A stretch of 64,000 nt of DNA from Variovorax paradoxus_P (GCF_050627025.1 NZ_CP192472.1); one strand, 5' to 3'; shown: positions 26,698 through 35,692, numbered from the stretch's first letter. Numbers and translations are program-made. The notes: generated from the letters alone by a model not told the origin.

Positions 26698-27324
26698 GTG
26701 GGGCGCTGCTGCGTGCTCGAACCGCTCGATGCCGCCAGGCACGCCGACGACCTCCATGCCGCCTATGCAATGGCGTCCGACGATCGCGACTGGACCTACC
26801 TGTTCTTCGATCGGCCCGCCGACGCGGCAAGTACCCGGGGCTACATCGAAAGCGCCGCGCAGAGCGCCGATCCCATGCACTTCGCGGTCATCGACCTGCA
26901 GAGCGGCCGGGCCGTCGGTACGCTGGCGCTGATGCGCATCGACCCGGCCCACGGCAGCATCGAGGTGGGGACCGTCGTTTTTTCTCCGCTGCTGAAGCAG
27001 ACGCCCATGTCCACCGAAGCCCAGTACCTGCTGATGAAGCTGGCCTTCGACGAGCTCGGCTACCGCCGCTACGAATGGAAATGCGACAGCCTCAACGAGC
27101 CTTCGAAGCGCGCTGCCTTGCGCCTGGGTTTCCAGTTCGAAGGCATCTTCCGGCAGGCGATCGTCTACAAGGGCCGAAGCCGCGACACCGCGTGGTTTTC
27201 GATTGTCGACAGCGACTGGCCGGCGTTGCGTACGGCATTCGAGCGCTGGCTTGCGCCGGAAAATTTCGACGCCCGAGGCAGGCAGCGCATGGCGCTCGAC
27301 CGCTTTCGCCTGCCGCGCAGCTGA
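26698..27324 (+). CDS. GNAT acetyltransferase (RimJ/RimL-like), with upstream in-frame amber codon
   Basis: From GTG 26698 there are 208 residues with the RimJ/RimL-type GNAT fold: GRAVGTLALMRID, EVGTVVFSPLLKQTPMSTEA, a cofactor-side FDELGYRRYEWKCDSLNEPS and LRLGFQFEGIFRQA. The family N-terminus normally starts about 30 residues earlier. Here ATG 26608 opens MSVRHNEYGQAIGPLVPEW in the same frame, but TAG at 26677-26679 stops it. Translation from GTG 26698 would lose that segment but keep the catalytic domain. It may be a recently inactivated gene, a shortened functional one or a sequence error. Confidence 0.75.
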   Translation: MGRCCVLEPLDAARHADDLHAAYAMASDDRDWTYLFFDRPADAASTRGYIESAAQSADPMHFAVIDLQSGRAVGTLALMRIDPAHGSIEVGTVVFSPLLKQTPMSTEAQYLLMKLAFDELGYRRYEWKCDSLNEPSKRAALRLGFQFEGIFRQAIVYKGRSRDTAWFSIVDSDWPALRTAFERWLAPENFDARGRQRMALDRFRLPRS

Positions 27325-27344
27325 GGCTTGCGGGCCCGACAGTG

Positions 27345-28187
27345 TCAGCCCGGCTTCTGCGCCTGCTCGCACTTCACCTGGATCAGCTCGCGCTCGTCCA
27401 GCGTCGCACCGATGCGCACCGCGCTGAGGCAGCCGCCCCAGACGCAACCCGTGTCGGTAGAAAGCAGGTCGGGCCGCGATAGCCAGCCCAGCGTGGACCA
27501 GTGGCCGAACGCCACCGTGGCGTTCGCGGTCTTGCGGCCGGGCACGTCGAACCAGGGCATGAAGCCCTCGGGCGCGGTGGCGGCGCCGTCCTTGCTTTCG
27601 AACTCCATCACGCCTTTGGCCGAGCAGAAGCGCATGCGCGTGAGCGCGTTCACGATGGCGCGCAGCCGCGCGCTGCCGGTGAGCGTGTCGCTCCACTGCG
27701 CGGGCTCGTTGCCGTACATGGTGAGCAAGAATTCACCGAGCGCCGGCCCGCGCAGCACCGATTCGACCTCGGCCGCCAGCACCAGCGTGTCGCCCACGGT
27801 CCACTGCGGCAGCACGCCCGCGTGCACCATGAGCAGGTCGCCGCCATCGATCTGCATGTGAAGCGCCATGTGCTGCTGGCGCACCCATTCGAGCATGGCT
27901 TCGCTGTCGGGCGCATCCAGCACGCCGGCCAGCGTGTCCTTGCGGCCGGGCTTGCGCGCGCCGTGCGCCACGCCCAGCAGATGCAGGTCGTGGTTGCCCA
28001 GCAGGCTGAGCGCAGAGGCGCCGTAGCCCTGCACGCGGCGCAGTACGGCGGCTGATTCGGGGCCCCGGTTGACCAGGTCGCCGAGCAGCACGACGGTGTC
28101 GCGGCTGGGAGAAAAACCGATCGTGTCGAGCAGTTTCTGGAGGGCGGTGTCGCAGCCCTGGATGTCGCCGATCAAGTAAAGTGCCAT
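27345..28187 (-). CDS. apaH: Symmetrical bis(5'-nucleosyl)-tetraphosphatase
   Basis: A 280-residue metallophosphatase that splits Ap4A into two ADP. The phosphoesterase motifs are GDIQGCDTALQKLLD at the N-terminus, LLGDLVNRGPES near 40 and LLGNHDLHLLG near 65, with later MVHAGVLPQW and the ApaH-specific YGNEPAQWSD. Length matches ApaH. Its start codon lies only about 20 bp from the divergent CNNM gene, so their promoters must overlap each other's coding region. Confidence 0.95.
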   Translation of the reverse strand: MALYLIGDIQGCDTALQKLLDTIGFSPSRDTVVLLGDLVNRGPESAAVLRRVQGYGASALSLLGNHDLHLLGVAHGARKPGRKDTLAGVLDAPDSEAMLEWVRQQHMALHMQIDGGDLLMVHAGVLPQWTVGDTLVLAAEVESVLRGPALGEFLLTMYGNEPAQWSDTLTGSARLRAIVNALTRMRFCSAKGVMEFESKDGAATAPEGFMPWFDVPGRKTANATVAFGHWSTLGWLSRPDLLSTDTGCVWGGCLSAVRIGATLDERELIQVKCEQAQKPG

Positions 28188-28210
28188 TTCCTTATTTTCA
28201 CCCCCTGTTC

Positions 28211-29521
28211 ATGGATGTTCTCCTGCTGGCCTTGCTGACCACGCTGAATGCGTTGTTCGCAATGTCCGAAATGGCCCTTTCAACCAGCCGGCGCGCGCGC
28301 CTGGCAGCGCTGGCCGAGACGGGAGATGCCGGCGCCGAGGCCGCGCTCCGGCTGATGGAGGAACCGACCCACTTCCTCTCGACCGTGCAGATCGGCATCA
28401 CGTCGATCGGCATGCTCAGCGGTATCGTGGGCGAGGCCGCCTTTGCCGCGCCGCTCGCGGTGTGGATGGAAAACCTCGGCATGGGCCGCGGCACGGCCAG
28501 CGTGGTTTCCACCGCCGTGGTGGTCACCGGCATCACCTTCTTCACCATCATCTTCGGCGAGCTGGTGCCCAAGCGCATCGGCCAGCTCTACCCGGAGCCC
28601 GTGGCGCGCTGGGTGTCGCGCCCCATGCGCGGGCTGGCCAAGGGCGCCAAGCCGTTCGTGTGGCTGCTGGCGGGCGCTACGGCCACCGTGCTGAAGCTGC
28701 TGCGCATCGATGCCAACGCCGCGCGCTCCATGACCGAGGAAGAAATTTCGGCCAGCCTGGAAGAGGGCGTGGACGCCGGCGTGATCGAGCAGCACGAGCA
28801 CCAGATGGTGCGCAACGTGTTTCACCTTGACGACCGCCGGCTGTCGTCGCTGATGATTCCGCGCGCAGACATCGAATGGCTCGACGCGTCTGACACCGTG
28901 GCGCAGGCGCTGAAGAAGGTGGCCGACGCGGGCGCGCTCAACATCGTGCATTCGTGGTACCCCGTGTGCCGCAATTCGCTGGACGACGTGGTGGGCGTGA
29001 TCAGCGTGGCGCATCTGCTGAGGCTGGGCACGGAGCACGCGGGCGTGCTCGGGCAAGAGGCCGCGCCGGCCGTGTTCGTGCCCGAAACCCTTACTGGCAT
29101 GGAGCTGCTCGAGCAGTTCCGCGAACGCGGCGGCCGCCTGGTGTTCGTGGTCGACGAATACGGCGTGGTGCAGGGGCTCATGACGCCGCGCGACATGCTC
29201 GAAGCCATTACCGGAGAGCTGCAGCCCGGCACGCTCACCGACGCATGGGCTCGCGAGCGGCCCGACGGCGTGTGGGAGCTCGACGGGCTGATGCCTGTTT
29301 CGGAGCTGCGTGCGCGGCTTGGCATTCGCGAGCTGCCCGAGGAGGAGCGCGGGCGCTACAACACCGTTGCAGGCTTGCTGATGGCCGTTTCGGGCCATCT
29401 GCCCAAGTCAGGCGAGGTGATCGAATGCGCGGGCTGGCGCTTCGAGATTGCCGCGCTCGAAGGGCGCCGGATCGACCGGGTGCTGGCCGCACCCGACAAC
29501 ACGGCTGGGCACGGCGACTAG
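28211..29521 (+). CDS. CNNM/CorC (hemolysin C) family membrane protein
   Basis: A 436-residue protein with the DUF21/CNNM transmembrane domain (about residues 1-180; helices at the start, AVVVTGITFFTIIFGELVPK around 110, and a third near 150). It is followed by a CBS pair (about 205-325; MIPRADIEWLD and FVVDEYGVVQGLMTPRDMLE) and a C-terminal CorC_HlyC domain. FGELVPKRI is the conserved helix end of this family, which is linked to magnesium or cobalt homeostasis. ATG 28211 is used; an in-frame ATG at 28181 would overlap apaH. Confidence 0.88.
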   Translation: MDVLLLALLTTLNALFAMSEMALSTSRRARLAALAETGDAGAEAALRLMEEPTHFLSTVQIGITSIGMLSGIVGEAAFAAPLAVWMENLGMGRGTASVVSTAVVVTGITFFTIIFGELVPKRIGQLYPEPVARWVSRPMRGLAKGAKPFVWLLAGATATVLKLLRIDANAARSMTEEEISASLEEGVDAGVIEQHEHQMVRNVFHLDDRRLSSLMIPRADIEWLDASDTVAQALKKVADAGALNIVHSWYPVCRNSLDDVVGVISVAHLLRLGTEHAGVLGQEAAPAVFVPETLTGMELLEQFRERGGRLVFVVDEYGVVQGLMTPRDMLEAITGELQPGTLTDAWARERPDGVWELDGLMPVSELRARLGIRELPEEERGRYNTVAGLLMAVSGHLPKSGEVIECAGWRFEIAALEGRRIDRVLAAPDNTAGHGD

Positions 29522-29587
29522 CGCCTGTTCGCTCCCACCAGAAAAATCAAAGACCCACCGTTCGATCGCATGATCGACAGCCTCACC

Positions 29588-30241
29588 ATGACCGAAGACA
29601 TCTACACCGAGCCGAATGCCGACCCCGACACCCTTGCCAACCTCGGCCCGCTGCGCGCCATGGCCGGCATCTGGGAGGGCAGCCGCGGCGTGGACGTCAA
29701 GCCCAAGCGCGAAGGCCCCAAGACACAGGTCTACGTCGAGCGCTACGAACTGCAGCCCATCGATCCGCAGACCAACGGCCCGCAGCTGCTGTATGGCCTG
29801 CGCTATCACACCTACATCCACAAGCCGGGCCTCACCAAGATGTACCACGACCAGGTGGGCTACTGGCTCTGGGAGCCGGCCACCGGCACGGTGCTGCACA
29901 CGCTGGCCATTCCGCGCGGCCAGGTGGCCATGGCAAGCGGCCATGCCAAGGCCGGCGACACGCGCTTCACGCTCGCCGCCGAGCGCGGCAGCCTGGTGAA
30001 CGGCATCGTGTCCAACCCGTTCATCGAAGAGGCCTTCACCACGCTGGAGTGGAACATCACGGTCACCATCAATGCCGACGGCACGTGGTCTTACGACCAG
30101 GACACCGTGATGCAGATCCAGGGGCGGGCCGAACCCTTTCATCACACCGACCGCAATACGCTCACGCGGGTTGCTGCGCCCGGGCTCAACCCGCTGGCCA
30201 TGCCCGACGCGCCTGCGGCGGTGGTGGTCTCGCCCAGGTAG
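29588..30241 (+). CDS. Nitrobindin-like heme-binding beta-barrel protein (FABP/THAP4 domain)
   Basis: A 217-residue protein beginning DIYTEPNADPDTLANLGPLR. The GIWEGSRGVDV stretch is the signature of the fatty-acid-binding-like THAP4/nitrobindin barrel. It continues with alternating beta-strand sequence and a GTVLHTLAIPRGQVAMASGHA segment. A histidine-rich end (EPFHHTDRNTL) may hold the heme-ligand histidine, but this is not certain. ATG 29588 is preferred over 29570 because family members begin at this point. The cellular role is not established. Confidence 0.75.
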   Translation: MTEDIYTEPNADPDTLANLGPLRAMAGIWEGSRGVDVKPKREGPKTQVYVERYELQPIDPQTNGPQLLYGLRYHTYIHKPGLTKMYHDQVGYWLWEPATGTVLHTLAIPRGQVAMASGHAKAGDTRFTLAAERGSLVNGIVSNPFIEEAFTTLEWNITVTINADGTWSYDQDTVMQIQGRAEPFHHTDRNTLTRVAAPGLNPLAMPDAPAAVVVSPR

Positions 30242-30275
30242 AGGTCGAGAGAGGCCGATATAGCGGCCGCCAGCC

Positions 30276-33200
30276 CTACCAGCGGATCTTCACGCCCACG
30301 CTGCCGTTCAGGCCGCTCTTCGTGCGCGAGTCGCCGCCCGATGCCCAGAATTTGCCGAGCTCTCCATACAGGCTCATGTTCTGGGTGAGCCGCAGCGTGG
30401 CGCCAGCCGCAAGCTCGGTGCTGGTGCCGCCGGTGCGGGTGGCAATGTCTGTGTAGCCTGCCGGGCCGACGAAGCGCGCCACGTCGGTGCCACTGCTGCT
30501 GCGGTACACGTTGAGCCGCGCATAGGGTTGCAGCGGCCCGGCGCTGGTGGTCAGCTCGCCCTTGATGCGCACACCCGCGCGCACCAGCCAGCCGCTGTGG
30601 CTGTCCTGCTGCACCACGGCGCCGACAATGCCGGTGTCGTTCAGGTTCACGCGCTGGTGCACCAGCTGCAGCTGCGGCTCGACGATCCATTCCGGCGAAA
30701 TCCGGAATGCCTGGCCCACCTCAATGGAAGCCAGCAGGCTGCGGCCCTTGCCTGAACTGGAAGCGCCCATGTCTGTTGCCGCGGTGTAGCGGTGGCGGCC
30801 GGCCTGCAGCACGCCGTCCACGTACAGGCCGCCGTCGTTCTTCCAGGTGGCGTAGGCGCCCAGGTACTGGCTTCGCAAGTCGTTGGAGCCGGCCGCGTAG
30901 CCCTGCACCCCCCGCGCAAAGCCGCTCACGCGCACGTCACCATCGAGCTGGCCCACGTACAAGCCGATGCGCCAGTTCGGGTCGGCCCACAGGTCGTTGC
31001 CGGCCTGGAAGCCCGTAAGGCGCCCCTCGCTGGTGGGGCTCACTGTGCCTGCCTGGCTGATGGTGCGGTCCATGCTGATGATGCGGGCCCAACCCTGGCG
31101 CAGGCCCTGGCTGGACGCAGCCGGGCCGGTGGGGACCATGCTCTCGTCGCCCACACGTTGGTGGAGGTTGCCCACCATGGCCAGGTTGGACTGGCGAAAC
31201 TGCTCCGGCAACGCCGCATACAGCGGCACTTCGGCGCGGTAGGTGGGCACGGTGATGCCCGCTGGGTTCTGTGAGCCGTCATTGCGCAGCGGGTCGCCGT
31301 TTTCGGGTGCGGGCGCCGGTGCCGGAGAAGGCGATGGCGATGGCGATGGCGAAGGTGCTGGTGGCGCCGGCGGCGGTGGTGGTGGAGGAGGCGGCGCAAC
31401 GATGATGCCGGACCTCAAATACCAGTTCTCCCCCGCCCCCGAGGCATCCCCCGCATGCAGCCGGTACTCGTAGGCCCCTGCATCCACATGCCCGCCGGCC
31501 AGGCGGAACGCATCGCGCGTGGTCTGCGCCGTGGTCGTCGCCCCGTTCATCGCCGTCACCACCTCGATGCCGCTGCCCACCGTCAGCGCCCCCAGCCCGC
31601 CCAGGTTCGTCACCTGGATGTTCGTCGTGCCGCTTGCAATCGCCGTGCAGCCGCTCAGGATCAACCGGTCGCTCAGGCTGGCGCTGCCCCCCAGCGCCGT
31701 GCCCAGGCGCAGCGTGCCGCCGTTGCCCACCCACGGCCCCTGCACCGTCAGCGTCGCCCCCGGCACACCGCTCAGCAGCGACACCGTGCCCGCGCTGGCC
31801 ATGCCCGCGATCGTCTGGCTGTGCCCCGCCAGGTCCAGCACCGCCCCGGCCTGCACCGTGAACGCGCTCGCGCTGCTCAAGGTGTTTGCCGCCCCCGCGC
31901 GCAAGGTGCCCGCCGCCACCTGCGTGGCGCCCGTGTACGTGTTCGCCCCGCCCAGGGTCAGCGTGCCCGCCCCCACCTTCACCAGATCGCCCGCGCCCGA
32001 GACCGGGCCCGACCAGCCCAGGGCATGGCCGTTGCTGTCGACGGTGGCCGTGCCCCCCAGCAGCAGCGCATTGCCCAGGTCCAGCCCGTCGGCGCCGGCC
32101 ACCAGGCGCGCGCTCGCGCCGCTGCCGATCGACACCGCCCCCAGCAGCGTGCCGCCCGCCTCCAGCAGCAGGCGGTTGCCGCTGCCGCCGGTGAAGGCCA
32201 CCGCCGGGGCGCGCGTGAGCCCGTCGCCGCCCAGCCCGCCGGCCAGGGTGCCGCTGTTGTGCAGGTCCAGGTTGGCGCCCGTCACCCCGGCGCCGCCGGC
32301 CCCGGCCAGGCCCGCGGCCCCTCCGTTGCTGCTGGCGCCGCCCGCACCACCGGCCCCGCCGGCGAGGGTGCCGCTGTTCACGATGGTGAGGCCCGCGGCG
32401 CCCAGGTTGGCGGCCAGCCCGGCCCCGCCGTCGCCGCCTGCACCGGGTGCCCCGGTGCCGCCCACCCCGCCGCCGCCGGCCCCACCCGCACCGCCGGCCC
32501 CGCCCAGCACCTGGCCGGTGTTGACCACCGTCAGCGCGGCGCTGCCCGCCAGCGCCAGGCCCGCGCCACCGACCCCGCCGCCGCCGCCCGCGGCATTGCT
32601 GCGCGCTGGCAGCAACTCGGCGCCGCCTGCGCCGCCGGCCCCGCCCGCGAGGGTGCCGCTGTGGCTCAGCGTGAGCCCCGGGGTGGCCGTGCGCAGCCAC
32701 AGCCCGGCGCCGCCCGCGCCGCCGCCGCCGCCCTGCGAGAAGGCGTTGCCGCCCGCACCGCCGGCCCCGCCGGTGAGCACGCCGCTGCTGGCGACATCGG
32801 CCACGGGCTCGAGCAGCGTGGCGCCCGCACCGCCCGCGCCGCCGCCGCCGGCGGCCCAGTAGCCGTTGCCGCCTGCGCCGCCCGCACCGCCGGTGGCCGA
32901 GAAGGTGGCTGCGGTGGTGGCCGGGCCCATGGCGTTGCCGGCATGGCCGCCGCCGCCGCCGCCGCCATAGCCGTTGCCGTTGGCGAAGTCGCCGGTCTGC
33001 GATTGGCCGGCCGCACCGGCGTCGCCCTGCCAGGTGCCGGGGCCCACCAGGGTGGTGGCGGCTCCGGCGGCGCCGCCTGCGCCGGGGGTGGCGCCGGCAA
33101 AGCTGCCGATGTCGGCGCTGCTGCCTGCGCTGGCGCCGGCCTCGGTGGAGGCGCCGCCGTCGCCGCCGTGGGCGTTGACGGTGGTGTCGTTGAGCCCGCC

Positions 33201-33500
33201 GCTGCCGCCCTGGGTGTCGCTGCCGCCGCTGCCGGCGTGCAGGGAGGTGTCGCTCGTGGGCTGGCCGCCGGTGCCGCCGGCGGCGCCTGCGGGCAGGGCC
33301 AGGGCTGCGCCGAGCAGCAGCACGGACAGGGCGATGGCGTGCAGGGGCAGGTCGGCCCGGGTCAGGGTGCGACCGCGGTCCTCGTTATTGCTGGCGCCGT
33401 CGCCGCCGCTGACTGCCCTGGCGCGGCCGCGCGAGATTTCAGGCGTCGCAACCCAGGCACCGAGCGAAGGATTCCAGAGGCTTCGAAAAATTCTGTTCAT
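30276..33500 (-). CDS. Glycine-rich autotransporter (type Va) with extended signal peptide
   Basis: A 1074-residue surface protein. The start MNRIFRSLWNPSLGAWVATP is the extended signal-peptide region, followed by a hydrophobic core near residues 50-73. Residues about 75-400 are packed with GGAGGAGG modules resembling PE-PGRS proteins, alternating with short beta-helix rungs (SGTLAGGAGGAGG...). Autotransporter repeats (VGAGTLTLGGANTYTGATQV) follow, then a poly-proline and SPSPSP linker near 725-755. The last 280 residues form the beta-barrel, ending GVKIRW with terminal aromatic residue. There is no recognisable protease or adhesin domain, so adhesion or aggregation is a guess. Strong GC bias in this frame generates long false open frames on the opposite strand. 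Confidence 0.92.
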   Translation of the reverse strand: MNRIFRSLWNPSLGAWVATPEISRGRARAVSGGDGASNNEDRGRTLTRADLPLHAIALSVLLLGAALALPAGAAGGTGGQPTSDTSLHAGSGGSDTQGGSGGLNDTTVNAHGGDGGASTEAGASAGSSADIGSFAGATPGAGGAAGAATTLVGPGTWQGDAGAAGQSQTGDFANGNGYGGGGGGGHAGNAMGPATTAATFSATGGAGGAGGNGYWAAGGGGAGGAGATLLEPVADVASSGVLTGGAGGAGGNAFSQGGGGGAGGAGLWLRTATPGLTLSHSGTLAGGAGGAGGAELLPARSNAAGGGGGVGGAGLALAGSAALTVVNTGQVLGGAGGAGGAGGGGVGGTGAPGAGGDGGAGLAANLGAAGLTIVNSGTLAGGAGGAGGASSNGGAAGLAGAGGAGVTGANLDLHNSGTLAGGLGGDGLTRAPAVAFTGGSGNRLLLEAGGTLLGAVSIGSGASARLVAGADGLDLGNALLLGGTATVDSNGHALGWSGPVSGAGDLVKVGAGTLTLGGANTYTGATQVAAGTLRAGAANTLSSASAFTVQAGAVLDLAGHSQTIAGMASAGTVSLLSGVPGATLTVQGPWVGNGGTLRLGTALGGSASLSDRLILSGCTAIASGTTNIQVTNLGGLGALTVGSGIEVVTAMNGATTTAQTTRDAFRLAGGHVDAGAYEYRLHAGDASGAGENWYLRSGIIVAPPPPPPPPPAPPAPSPSPSPSPSPAPAPAPENGDPLRNDGSQNPAGITVPTYRAEVPLYAALPEQFRQSNLAMVGNLHQRVGDESMVPTGPAASSQGLRQGWARIISMDRTISQAGTVSPTSEGRLTGFQAGNDLWADPNWRIGLYVGQLDGDVRVSGFARGVQGYAAGSNDLRSQYLGAYATWKNDGGLYVDGVLQAGRHRYTAATDMGASSSGKGRSLLASIEVGQAFRISPEWIVEPQLQLVHQRVNLNDTGIVGAVVQQDSHSGWLVRAGVRIKGELTTSAGPLQPYARLNVYRSSSGTDVARFVGPAGYTDIATRTGGTSTELAAGATLRLTQNMSLYGELGKFWASGGDSRTKSGLNGSVGVKIRW
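31330..31347. repeat. Three perfect GGCGAT hexanucleotide units in the autotransporter linker
   Basis: GGCGATGGCGATGGCGAT, flanked by degenerate units (GGAGAA before, GGCGAA after), encodes the SPSPSPSP linker on the minus strand. Because the unit is 6 bp, slippage would change linker length without shifting frame. Confidence 0.7.
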
Positions 33501-33768
33501 GGCTTTACCCTTTTGGCGGCTTGTTCCCCCCGGTTGACCTGCCAACGAGGGCGTCGCCTGGTGTCCATGCCGGACCGCAAGCGTTCTTTTGCCGTGAAGC
33601 CAATGTAAAAATTCAAGCCTTTTCGGGCATGAGCGGTGCGCCCCTTTCCCGGGGAGACAAACGTCCCCGCGCGTCCTTGTGCAGGCCATGACAAATCGCC
33701 TGCCGATGCGGGCAGCGCTGCCTCTCGTCCTACAGGGAGTTCGCCGCCAAGCCCCCAGGATGGGGCCC

Positions 33769-34113
33769 ATGAGCAAGTTGATCTTTGCAAGCGTGAGCGT
33801 GGCCGCGTGGTTTGTGGCTGCTACCGCAGCCGCCGAGCCCGTTCGGGTGCCTGTCGACAGCGACGAGAAGGGCACCATCTACGTGGCGCCGAACGTCAGT
33901 CCCACCGAAACCTCGGCCTATACCAAGGGCGCGACCATTGGCCTGGAGCGGCCCGATGGCAGCGGCACCTATATAGGCACCGACACCTCCACGCCGCGGC
34001 CAACCTACTCGCTGGGTGCGAGCACGGGTGGCAACGTGTCGCTCACGGGCGGTGTGCTGAGCGACGGCAAGAACAACAACGGCGTGAAAGCCGGCGTCAC
34101 CATCAAGTACTGA
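33769..34113 (+). CDS. Small exported protein of unknown function
   Basis: A 114-residue protein with a clear signal peptide (MSKLIFASVSVAAWFVAATA, cleavage near AAA-EP). The 90-residue mature part is rich in Gly, Ser and Thr, with PVDSDEKGTIYVAPNVSPTE, TIGLERPDGSGTYIGT and SLTGGVLSDGKNNNGVKAG, and ends in VTIKY, a beta-strand-like finish. No cysteines are present. AGGA 8 nt upstream supports ATG 33769. I recognise no family. It lies head to head with the autotransporter gene and ends in a good terminator. Confidence 0.72.
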   Translation: MSKLIFASVSVAAWFVAATAAAEPVRVPVDSDEKGTIYVAPNVSPTETSAYTKGATIGLERPDGSGTYIGTDTSTPRPTYSLGASTGGNVSLTGGVLSDGKNNNGVKAGVTIKY

Positions 34114-34122
34114 CGCGCAACC

Positions 34123-34143
34123 GCCGCGGGCCGCCGCGGCTTT
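34123..34143 (+). terminator. GC-rich hairpin terminator after the small exported protein
   Basis: GCCGCGG, a GCCG loop and CCGCGGC form a perfect 7-bp stem followed by TTT. It lies between the convergent small exported protein and acetyltransferase genes. The T-run is short, so termination may be modest. Confidence 0.6.
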
Positions 34144-34158
34144 CCGATATTCAACCGC

Positions 34159-34623
34159 TCAGACGAGCGTGCCGTACACGATGAATCCGTCGTGCGAGGC
34201 CACCTTGTCATAAAGCGTTCGCCCGGCGGTGTTGGTTACATGCGTTTGCCAGTACACGCGGTGGGCGCCCACGCGCTGCACATGCGCATACACACCTTCG
34301 ATCAGCTGGCGCCCCACGCCCCGGCCCCGTTCGGATTCGAGCGTGAACAGGTCTTGCAGGTAGCAGGTCGGCTCGATGCGCGTGGTGCTGCGGTGAAAGA
34401 GGTAGTGGGCCAGCCCCACAAGCCGGCCCTCGCGCTCGGCCACCAGCGCGTGCACCGGCTCGTAGGCATCGAAGAAGCGCTGCCATGTCACTTGTGTAAT
34501 CTCGTCGGGCAACGCCGTGGGGCCCTCGCGCTTGTAGAAGGCGTTGTAGCCGTCCCATAGCGGCTTCCAGGTTGCATAGTCCTCCGGCGTCGGAGGGCGG
34601 ATGAGAAGCGAAGAAGACAACAC
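34159..34623 (-). CDS. GNAT-family N-acetyltransferase
   Basis: A 154-residue single-domain acetyltransferase. The acetyl-CoA loop reads LESERGRGVGRQLIEGV (R-G-x-G-x-G/R pattern) near residue 95-110, preceded by VGLAHYLFHRST and CYLQDLFT. HRVYWQTHVTNTAGRTLYDKV is the typical C-terminal helix. The substrate is probably a small amine or diamine, but this is not predictable. It lies 13 bp downstream of the LysR gene on the same strand and may be cotranscribed. Confidence 0.85.
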   Translation of the reverse strand: MLSSSLLIRPPTPEDYATWKPLWDGYNAFYKREGPTALPDEITQVTWQRFFDAYEPVHALVAEREGRLVGLAHYLFHRSTTRIEPTCYLQDLFTLESERGRGVGRQLIEGVYAHVQRVGAHRVYWQTHVTNTAGRTLYDKVASHDGFIVYGTLV

Positions 34624-34636
34624 GGCTGCGCCCGGC

Positions 34637-35692
34637 TCAACGCCCGAAGAAGGGGTTCAGTGCTTCTTCTTCGGCAGGTGACTTTTGCTTGCGGCCCGCG
34701 GGTGCGGGCGCGGCAGCCGGAACAGGCGCAACAGCGGTCTTTCGCGGAGCAGAAAGCACACACGCCGCGGGCGTCACGCTTGGCATCGGCGGAAAGACCG
34801 GTGGCTCGCCGGCCGGGCCCATCGACTGTTCGAGAAAGTCGAGCATCGCGCGCATGGCGGCGCTGTTGTGACGACGCTGCGAATACGCGGCGTAAAGCCA
34901 GTGGTCCTTGGGCATGTGCTCGCGCAGCACCGGCACCAGCGCGCCTCGTTCCAGGTGCGACTGCGCCAGCGGCTCGGGCACATAGGCCACGCCCGCGCCG
35001 CGCAGTGCCAGCTCGATGAGCGCAACCGCGTCGTTGGCTTCCATTCGGCTGTGCACCTGCACCTCGACCGGCTTGCCCCCGGTTTCGAAGGGCAGGTGGG
35101 TGGTGGGCTTTGCCGAATAGCTCAGCACGTCGTGGCGGGCCATGTCTTCGGGCACCTTGGGAATGCCTCGCTGCGCCCAGTAGGCAGGGCTTGCACACAC
35201 CACCATGTCGAACGCCACCAGCCGGCGCACGATCAGGTTCATGTCGTCGATGCGGCCGCCCGTCAGGTGAATGTCGATGCCTTCCTCGATCAGGTCGATC
35301 TCGCTGTTGGTGAACACCAGGCTTACATACACGTCGGGGTACAGCTTGATGAATTCGGCAATCACGTCGGACAGCCAGCCCGCAATCAGCCCGTGCGGCG
35401 CGCTCATGCGAAGGCGCCCGCGCGGGTGCGAGCCGTGGGCCTGCAGGTCGTTCAGCGTGTTTTCGGCCATGGCCACCAGTTCGGTGCTGCGGTCGAGCAG
35501 CACCTGCCCCGCATCCGTCAGGCTCAGCGACCGGGTGGAGCGGTTGAGCAGGCGCACGCCGCTGCGCTCTTCGAGCTCGGCCACATAGCGGCTGACCGTG
35601 GCTTTCGACATGCCCAGCGAAATGGCCGCACGGGAGAAGCTGCGCCTGAACGCCACTTCACGGAATGTTTTGATGAGGTCGAGTCCGTCCAT
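34637..35692 (-). CDS. LysR-family transcriptional regulator
   Basis: A 351-residue LysR protein with an N-terminal helix-turn-helix (SFSRAAISLGMSKATVSRYVAELEERSG) and the wing LLNRSTRSLSLTDAGQVLL. The co-inducer domain follows in the CrgA/DmlR-like branch (GRLRMSAPHGLIAGWLSDVI). A 50-residue Ala/Pro-rich tail ends ALNPFFGR, longer than usual for the family. It is divergent from the methyltransferase operon at 35802, though that operon's promoter looks like an ECF-sigma promoter instead. Confidence 0.85.
   Translation of the reverse strand: MDGLDLIKTFREVAFRRSFSRAAISLGMSKATVSRYVAELEERSGVRLLNRSTRSLSLTDAGQVLLDRSTELVAMAENTLNDLQAHGSHPRGRLRMSAPHGLIAGWLSDVIAEFIKLYPDVYVSLVFTNSEIDLIEEGIDIHLTGGRIDDMNLIVRRLVAFDMVVCASPAYWAQRGIPKVPEDMARHDVLSYSAKPTTHLPFETGGKPVEVQVHSRMEANDAVALIELALRGAGVAYVPEPLAQSHLERGALVPVLREHMPKDHWLYAAYSQRRHNSAAMRAMLDFLEQSMGPAGEPPVFPPMPSVTPAACVLSAPRKTAVAPVPAAAPAPAGRKQKSPAEEEALNPFFGR

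Noticed and set aside
31455..33608. Long plus-strand open frames (447-717 codons) opposite the autotransporter
   Set aside because: They arise from the extreme GC bias and repeat structure of the glycine-rich passenger; composition is Ala/Pro/Arg-dominated and has no domain, signal or ribosome site.
33501..33768. Possible c-di-GMP or other riboswitch in the autotransporter leader
   Set aside because: AAAGCC and GGGG-type fragments exist, but the required paired stems and conserved cores of GEMM-type riboswitches are not present.
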